This document shows, in pieces, positions 59,606 through 64,000 of a stretch of 64,000 bases of DNA. The notes below the pieces were generated by a model, which made no database searches, was not told where the DNA came from, and was given only the letters and a program-made list of their open reading frames with translations. Origin of the DNA: Micromonospora violae (GTDB lineage Bacteria > Actinomycetota > Actinomycetes > Mycobacteriales > Micromonosporaceae); assembly GCF_004217135.1 (NCBI RefSeq), contig NZ_SHKK01000001.1:5518001-5582000 (forward strand), read 5' to 3'. Every line of letters starts with the position of its first letter. The first letter of the stretch is position 1. Position numbers and translations under genes: made by a program.

Positions 59606-60373
59606 ATGACGACCTACGGACCTACGGGTTCCGATCAGCCGGACGATCCGTACCAGCGCCCGCCCAGCTCGCCACCGCTCGATGAGACAGTGCCCCAGTG
59701 GGGTGCCCCACCACCGGCGGAGGACCCGACCCGGCAGCAGTGGGGTCCGCCGCCGGCCGGCGCGGAGCCCCCGGCCAGCGCGGAGCCACCGACGGCACCC
59801 AGGTGGGCGCCACCGCCCACCTCAGGCCCGGGATACCCACCGCCCGGTCCCTTCCCACCGGCCGGGCCGACGCCGGGTCAGCCGCCCTCGCCGTGGGGTC
59901 AGCAGCCTCCCAGCGGTTACCCGATGCCGCCCGTCGCGCCAGGGAAGAGGACCGGCCGCACCGTGGCGCTCATCATCACGGTGGTGGTGCTGCTCGTGCT
60001 GTGTCCGTGCCTCGGCCTGGCCGGTTGGGCGGTCTGGAGGCTCGCCGACGCCGGCAGCGACGCGACGAGCGCCCCGTCGACGAGCGCCCCGGTCGTTCCG
60101 CCCGGGCTGCCCAGCGACGCCCCGACGTCGGCCGCGCCCACCCCGGAGGAGCAGTTCGCGCGGGGTGACTGTGTGGTGAACGACGGCAGCGAGGACGACG
60201 CGGAGCTGCGCAAGGTGCCGTGCGGCCCGAACACCTATCAGGTGCTGCTGCGGATTCCGGCGACCACCGACGGCGACCGGTGCGAGACGCTCGCGCCGCA
60301 GGCGACCGCGAACTACGTGCACGACAACTCGGTCGACCTGTTCGACTACGTCCTCTGCCTGAAGGAGCGGTAG
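59606..60373 (+). CDS. Proline-rich LppU-like membrane protein 2
   Basis: A 255-residue paralogue of the previous gene: Pro-rich arm, membrane segment (about 118-142), and a C-terminal domain with GDCVVNDGS, VPCGPNTYQVLLRI, DRCETL and a closing YVLCLKER. The final C-L-K-X-R motif is shared by both copies. The pair arose by tandem duplication; only 23 bp separate them. Confidence 0.82.
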   Translation: MTTYGPTGSDQPDDPYQRPPSSPPLDETVPQWGAPPPAEDPTRQQWGPPPAGAEPPASAEPPTAPRWAPPPTSGPGYPPPGPFPPAGPTPGQPPSPWGQQPPSGYPMPPVAPGKRTGRTVALIITVVVLLVLCPCLGLAGWAVWRLADAGSDATSAPSTSAPVVPPGLPSDAPTSAAPTPEEQFARGDCVVNDGSEDDAELRKVPCGPNTYQVLLRIPATTDGDRCETLAPQATANYVHDNSVDLFDYVLCLKER

Positions 60374-60437
60374 CCCGATCGGGGGGACGACAGCTCGATC
60401 GGGGAACCATAGCCCGATCGGGGAACCGTAGCCCGAT
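60372..60437. repeat. Short tandem repeat after the LppU pair
   Basis: Three imperfect copies of about 19-24 bp built on CGATCGGGGAACC-TAGC, ending with CCGATTGCC. They lie between the stop codon and the CTAG palindrome. Confidence 0.75.
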
Positions 60438-60442
60438 TGCCA

Positions 60443-60484
60443 AAACTAGCGCTGTCTAGCGTCCACGCTAGACAGCGCTAGTTT
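60443..60484. promoter_or_regulatory. Perfect 19-bp palindrome rich in CTAG
   Basis: AAACTAGCGCTGTCTAGCG (60443-60461) and its exact complement (60466-60484) with a 4-nt loop. It could be a terminator or an operator. A second small repeat, TCTAGC-N6-GCTAGA (60528-60545), uses the same TCTAGC core and lies just before the ATPase promoter. Confidence 0.7.
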
Positions 60485-60553
60485 GTGGTCGACGGTCTCG
60501 ACACGCCGGTAGCCCCATCTATCCATGTCTAGCCTCGCAGCTAGATGGCCCGA

Positions 60554-60559
60554 TAATCT
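60554..60559 (+). promoter_or_regulatory. -10 box (TAATCT), likely leaderless ATPase transcript
   Basis: TAATCT ends 7 nt before the GTG at 60567. The small CTAG palindrome at 60528-60545 would overlap the -35 side. Confidence 0.5.
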
Positions 60560-60566
60560 GCGATGC

Positions 60567-61805
60567 GTGGATCCGGTCCGCAACCCGTACGCGCCGGGCG
60601 CCGGCCAGCGCCCGCCCGAACTCGCCGGGCGGGGGCGGGAACTGGACGTCTTCGACATCGTGCTCGAACGCATCGCCCGGGGCCGACCCGAGCGCAGCCT
60701 GATGCTCACCGGGCTGCGGGGCGTCGGCAAGACGGTTCTGCTCAACACCCTCCGATCGCAGGCGATCAACCGGCTCTGGGGCAGCGGCAAGATCGAGGCA
60801 CGTCCGGACCAGTCGTTGCGTCGGCCGGTCGCCGCCGCGCTGCACATGGCGGTCCGGGAACTCGCCCCCCGCCACCGCGCGCCGGACCGGATCGACGCGT
60901 TCCTCGGCGTTCTCAAGGCCTTCGCCCAACGGTCCACTCCGACCGGCCGGGCCGGTGCCACGAAGCTGCGCGACCGGTGGCAACCCGGCATCGACGTGCC
61001 GGCCACCAGCGGTCGGGCCGACTCCGGCGACATCGAGATCGATCTGGTCGAGCTGTTCAGTGACGCCGCCGCCGTGGCCAGCGACGTCGGCACCGGCATC
61101 GCCATCTTCATCGACGAGATGCAGGATCTCGGCCCGGAGGACGTGTCGGCGCTCTGCGCCGCCTGCCACGAGCTGTCCCAGCTCGGCGCGCCGCTGATCG
61201 TCGTCGGCGCCGGCCTGCCGCACCTGCCGGCGGTGCTCAGCGCCGCCAAGTCGTACTCCGAACGGTTGTTCCGCTACCAGCGCATCGACCGGCTCGACCG
61301 GATCGCCGCCGACCGGGCGCTCTGCGCGCCCGCCGAACGCGAGGAGGTCGAGTACGAGCAGAAGGCCCTCGACCTGCTCTACGAGAAGTCCGGCGGCTAC
61401 CCGTACTTCGTCCAGGCGTACGGCAAGGCGACCTGGGACCACGCGCCGCGCTCGCCGATCACCGCCGCCGATGTGCGGGTCGCCGCGCCGGAGGCGGAGG
61501 CGGAGCTGGCGGTCGGCTTCTTCGGGTCCCGGTTCGAACGGGCCACTCCCGCCGAACGGGAGTACATGCGGGCGATGGCCACGATGTCCGCGGTCGAGGG
61601 CGAGGCCGGCGCGGTGGTCCGCGACGACATGGACGCGGCGGTACCCACCGCGGAGATCGCCCGCGCCCTCGGCCGCAAGCCGGCCAGCCTGTCCCCAGCC
61701 CGGGACGCGCTGATCAAGAAAGGGTTGATCTACTCCGGTGAGCGGGGGACTGTCGCCTTCACGGTCCCGCACTTCGGCCGGTACCTGCGAACCCAACCGG
61801 CCTGA
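60567..61805 (+). CDS. AAA ATPase of the Orc/Cdc6-like (AAA_16) type
   Basis: A 412-residue ATP-binding protein. GTG 60567 gives MDPVRNPYAPGAGQRPPELAGR, a start widely shared by this group. Walker A is GLRGVGKTVLL (about 49-59), Walker B FIDEMQDLG near 180, and a winged-helix-like C-terminal part lies about 320-410 (MSAVEGEAG, ALGRKPASLSPARDALIKKGLI). The group is of unknown function, possibly a regulator or a mobile-element ATPase. No second toxin-like gene follows. Confidence 0.85.
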   Translation: MDPVRNPYAPGAGQRPPELAGRGRELDVFDIVLERIARGRPERSLMLTGLRGVGKTVLLNTLRSQAINRLWGSGKIEARPDQSLRRPVAAALHMAVRELAPRHRAPDRIDAFLGVLKAFAQRSTPTGRAGATKLRDRWQPGIDVPATSGRADSGDIEIDLVELFSDAAAVASDVGTGIAIFIDEMQDLGPEDVSALCAACHELSQLGAPLIVVGAGLPHLPAVLSAAKSYSERLFRYQRIDRLDRIAADRALCAPAEREEVEYEQKALDLLYEKSGGYPYFVQAYGKATWDHAPRSPITAADVRVAAPEAEAELAVGFFGSRFERATPAEREYMRAMATMSAVEGEAGAVVRDDMDAAVPTAEIARALGRKPASLSPARDALIKKGLIYSGERGTVAFTVPHFGRYLRTQPA

Positions 61806-61830
61806 CCGCCACCCGCCGCGTCGACCCTGG

Positions 61831-62379
61831 TCAGACCCTCGACCAGGGCGCCGGAAAGAGCACCTCACCGCGCGGCGGCGGGCCCTCCTCACTGGTGGAC
61901 GGAGGCAGCACCAGCGCCTGCCAGGGCTCACCGAGGCCCGCCCACGGGCCGGTCAGGCCCAGCTCACTCGCCGGGCCGAACCCGAACCGGCGGTAGAAGG
62001 CCGGGGCACCGAGGACGACGACGAGCCGCTCGCCCAGCTCGGTGGAGGCGTCCAGGGCTGCCTGCACGACCGCCGTGCCGTGCCCCACCCGCTGTCGGTG
62101 CGGCGCGACCGCCACTGGGCCGAGCGCCAGGACCGGCACGTCCGAGCCTCGCTCCGGCCGCAGGCGCGCCCTGGTGAGCAGCGCGTAACCGACCACCTCA
62201 CCGCCGTACTCGGCGACCATGGCCAGCTGCGGCAACCAGGCGGTGGTGTCGCGCAGCTCGTCGACCAGGCCGACCTCCGGCGGCGTCACCACGTCCGGGC
62301 GGGCGAAGGCGGCGGCCAGCACCCGGCGGACCGGGCCGGCGTCGGCCGGATCCTCGGGACGTAGCCGCAGCGTGGTCAC
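61831..62379 (-). CDS. GNAT-family N-acetyltransferase
   Basis: A 182-residue acetyltransferase. LALGPVAVAPHRQRVGHGTAVVQAALD is the acetyl-CoA loop (motif A), and VVLGAPAFYRRFGFGPA is typical of the YhbS-like branch. Substrate unknown. GTG 62379 starts just after a -10 box. Confidence 0.9.
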   Translation of the reverse strand: MTTLRLRPEDPADAGPVRRVLAAAFARPDVVTPPEVGLVDELRDTTAWLPQLAMVAEYGGEVVGYALLTRARLRPERGSDVPVLALGPVAVAPHRQRVGHGTAVVQAALDASTELGERLVVVLGAPAFYRRFGFGPASELGLTGPWAGLGEPWQALVLPPSTSEEGPPPRGEVLFPAPWSRV

Positions 62380-62386
62380 CCGCGCG

Positions 62387-62392
62387 ACGTTA
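62387..62392 (-). promoter_or_regulatory. -10 box (TAACGT), likely leaderless acetyltransferase transcript
   Basis: On the minus strand TAACGT ends 7 nt before the GTG at 62379. Confidence 0.45.
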
Positions 62393-62500
62393 CCCGCCAG
62401 CGCCCGTCCATCAGTGACTGTCGCTCGATTCGGCGTGGCGTACGTGTACGAACACCAATCCGATCCGGCGGTTGCCGGGGTAGCAAACGCCGCGACGGGG

Positions 62501-62506
62501 TATGAC
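62501..62506 (+). promoter_or_regulatory. -10 box (TATGAC), likely leaderless DoxX transcript
   Basis: TATGAC ends 6 nt before the ATG at 62513. Confidence 0.4.
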
Positions 62507-62512
62507 TGACCT

Positions 62513-63058
62513 ATGACGCCCGTACGCTCCCTCGCCCGCGCCATGCTGAGCGGCATCTTCGTGGTCAGCGGGTATCGCAATCTCCGCAACCCCGACCGGC
62601 TGACGGCGGCCGCCAAGCCGGTGACCGACAAGGTCGCGCCGATGCTGAAGAAGGCGCACCCGAACTTCCCCACCGACACCGAGACGTTGATCCGCCTCAA
62701 CGCCGCCGTGCAGGTGGGCGCCGGGTTGATGCTGGCCACCGGCCGGTTCAGCCGACCGGCGGCGCTGGTCCTCGCCGGCACCCTGGTCCCGGTGACCATC
62801 GCCGGGCATCCCTTCTGGAACAACGACGACCCGATCGCCAAGAACAACAACCAGATCCACGTCCTGAAGAACGTCGGGCTCCTCGGCGGTCTGCTGCTCG
62901 CCGCGGCGGACACCGGCGGCAAGCCGGGTCTGCGGTGGCGGACGGGTCATCGCATCGGCCACTCTCGACGTTCCATGCAGCGCGCCGTCCGCACCGCCCG
63001 ACGCGAGGCCCGCATCGCCGTCCGCTCCGCGTCCACCGCACGCCGACTCCCCGGCTGA
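62513..63058 (+). CDS. DoxX-family membrane protein
   Basis: A 181-residue protein with about four membrane segments. ARAMLSGIFVVSGYRNLRNP, GAGLMLATGRFSRPAALVLAG and NNNQIHVLKNVGLLGGLLL are typical of actinobacterial DoxX proteins, linked to redox or membrane thiol defence. A basic tail (about 140-181) follows the last segment. Confidence 0.9.
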   Translation: MTPVRSLARAMLSGIFVVSGYRNLRNPDRLTAAAKPVTDKVAPMLKKAHPNFPTDTETLIRLNAAVQVGAGLMLATGRFSRPAALVLAGTLVPVTIAGHPFWNNDDPIAKNNNQIHVLKNVGLLGGLLLAAADTGGKPGLRWRTGHRIGHSRRSMQRAVRTARREARIAVRSASTARRLPG

Positions 63059-63273
63059 CCTGCGTCGATCCGTCTCAGACTCACCCCCACCCCCCGTTAA
63101 GGCGACGAATTACCTGAACCACCCGGTAGGCGTTAACGCGGTGGAAATGTCAAAAACATGTGTGGGATCGGACACGGTCGCATAACGCGGGAGGCACTGA
63201 CGTGAGGCGCCGTTCTAGGCTCCGTGCAGGACCTGGACGGGTAGGACGACCTTGGTACGGGGGTGGCCACGCC
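63059..63273. other. Gap between DoxX and the glycosyltransferase gene
   Basis: No gene is supported. It holds GTTAAGG and GTTAACG sequences at 63096-63138 and a low-GC patch (AAATGTCAAAAACATGTG) at about 63145-63162 that could be promoter DNA. Nothing else stands out. Confidence 0.5.
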
Positions 63274-64000
63274 ATGCCGACGGCTGTCGGTAGACGGGCG
63301 GACCGCCTCGCCCCAATCCACCGTGTGACGCGCGGGATCGACCGCGTGACGCGCGGGATCGATCGCAGGAACGTCGTACGGTGCGCCATCGTGGCCGCCG
63401 TCGCCTATGCCGCATGGCTCGCCATCGGCACTTTCGGGCGGCCGTACAACTTCTTCGACATGAAGATCTACCACGGTGCCGTGGTGTGGTGGGCGAGCGG
63501 TCACGAGCTCTACGAGTTCATCGCGCCCGAAACCACACTCGGGTTCACCTACCCACCGTTCGCCGGGCTGGTCATGCTGCCGATGGCCCAGTTGCCGATC
63601 GGCGCGGCCGGCTTGGTCAACGCCGCCGCCAGCATCGCCGCGTTGGCGCTGGTGCTGGCCGGGCTGCTCCGACCCATCGTGGACCGGCTGGGATGGCCAC
63701 TGTGGTTCACGGTGGCCGTGGCGGTGCCCCTGGCGGTCGCCATCGAGCCAGGCCGGGAGACGCTCGGCTACGGCCAGGTCAACATCCTGCTGTTCGCCTT
63801 GATCATGGCTGACCTGATCGGCCTTCGTTGGCGGTCGCGCCGGGGCACCCACTACGCCGCCACCGACGGCCCGCTGCTGCGCTTCATCTACGGCGGGGCC
63901 TGGGCCGGGGCCGGTATCGGCCTCGCCACCGCGGTCAAGCTCACTCCGGCGCTGTTCATCGCGTACCTGCTGATCACCCGCCAGTGGCGGGTGGCGGCCA
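63274..64000 (+). CDS. GT87-family mannosyltransferase, N-terminal part (cut by window edge)
   Basis: The first 242 codons of a polytopic membrane glycosyltransferase. NFFDMKIYHGAVVWWASGHELYEF, TLGFTYPPFAGLVMLPMAQL, YGQVNILLFAL and TAVKLTPALFIAYLLI are typical of GT87, which use polyprenyl-phosphate mannose to extend lipomannan or similar glycans. About five membrane segments are visible. A repeated block (RVTRGID twice, 63322-63363) precedes the first. ATG 63274 is used. Confidence 0.88.
   Translation, partial: MPTAVGRRADRLAPIHRVTRGIDRVTRGIDRRNVVRCAIVAAVAYAAWLAIGTFGRPYNFFDMKIYHGAVVWWASGHELYEFIAPETTLGFTYPPFAGLVMLPMAQLPIGAAGLVNAAASIAALALVLAGLLRPIVDRLGWPLWFTVAVAVPLAVAIEPGRETLGYGQVNILLFALIMADLIGLRWRSRRGTHYAATDGPLLRFIYGGAWAGAGIGLATAVKLTPALFIAYLLITRQWRVAA

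Noticed and set aside
60372..60437. Attachment site of a mobile element
   Set aside because: No integrase, tRNA or matching direct repeat was seen; the copies are tandem and short.
1..64000. tRNA, rRNA and insertion sequences
   Set aside because: I read through the gaps and saw no cloverleaf, rRNA signature or transposase; small RNAs cannot be excluded.

Overview
The window is very GC-rich, with dense genes on both strands, many GTG starts and codon third positions that are almost all G or C. It encodes a bacterial proteasome activator ending in GQYL, DUF397/WhiJ-type regulatory genes, DUF5701, DUF5926 and DUF4192 proteins, an actP/DUF485 acetate uptake pair and three LCP cell-wall ligases. 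This set points to a filamentous actinobacterium, most likely Micromonosporaceae (Micromonospora-like). The assignment is inferred from gene content, not from a database match. I found no rRNA, tRNA, CRISPR array, transposase or prophage; most of the window looks like core chromosome.

Layout. 1-5.8 kb: a cut CBS-domain gene, a Nudix hydrolase, a three-gene operon for an activated polyol-phosphate compound (cytidylyltransferase, glycerol-1-phosphate-dehydrogenase-like enzyme, CDP-alcohol phosphatidyltransferase), a glycosyltransferase and an Fpg/Nei DNA glycosylase. 6-19 kb: a polyprenyl-phosphate sugar transferase, a LytS/LytTR two-component pair, two symporter modules (the second is the classical DUF485-actP pair), an ABC exporter and a flavin reductase whose first codons carry a near-perfect ParB parS site. 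19-24 kb: a UXS-like epimerase and three consecutive LCP proteins, a cell-envelope block. 24-35 kb: metabolic and signalling genes, including arginine deiminase (arcA), prephenate dehydratase (pheA), an AIM24 protein, OsmC and a PAS histidine kinase followed by an RsbW-like ATPase.

35-46 kb: tandem HAD phosphatases, bpa, an orphan branched-chain-type binding lipoprotein, dimethylargininase with a divergent Lrp regulator, a YbjN-type protein, mobA and fdhD. 46-49 kb is the most accessory-like part: a WhiJ-type XRE/DUF397 set and a VapBC-like toxin-antitoxin pair. 49-57 kb: DUF4192, fructosamine kinase, moaA-moaD, a metallophosphoesterase and a 1,059-residue fusion of an EndoQ-like PHP nuclease to a UvrD-family helicase. 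57-64 kb: a prepilin peptidase, a DMT exporter, two tandem LppU-like proteins, an AAA ATPase behind a CTAG-rich palindrome, a DoxX protein and the start of a GT87 mannosyltransferase.

Between genes lie several signals that ordinary annotation would miss. There is a parS site, and DnaA-box groups at about 11.1 and 50.1 kb. Two families of long imperfect palindromes each occur twice, one of them flanked by C-rich and G-quadruplex-type tracts. There are also several perfect hairpins and at least 14 genes with a TA-SS-N-T -10 box 6-8 nt before the start codon, the layout expected for leaderless mRNAs.
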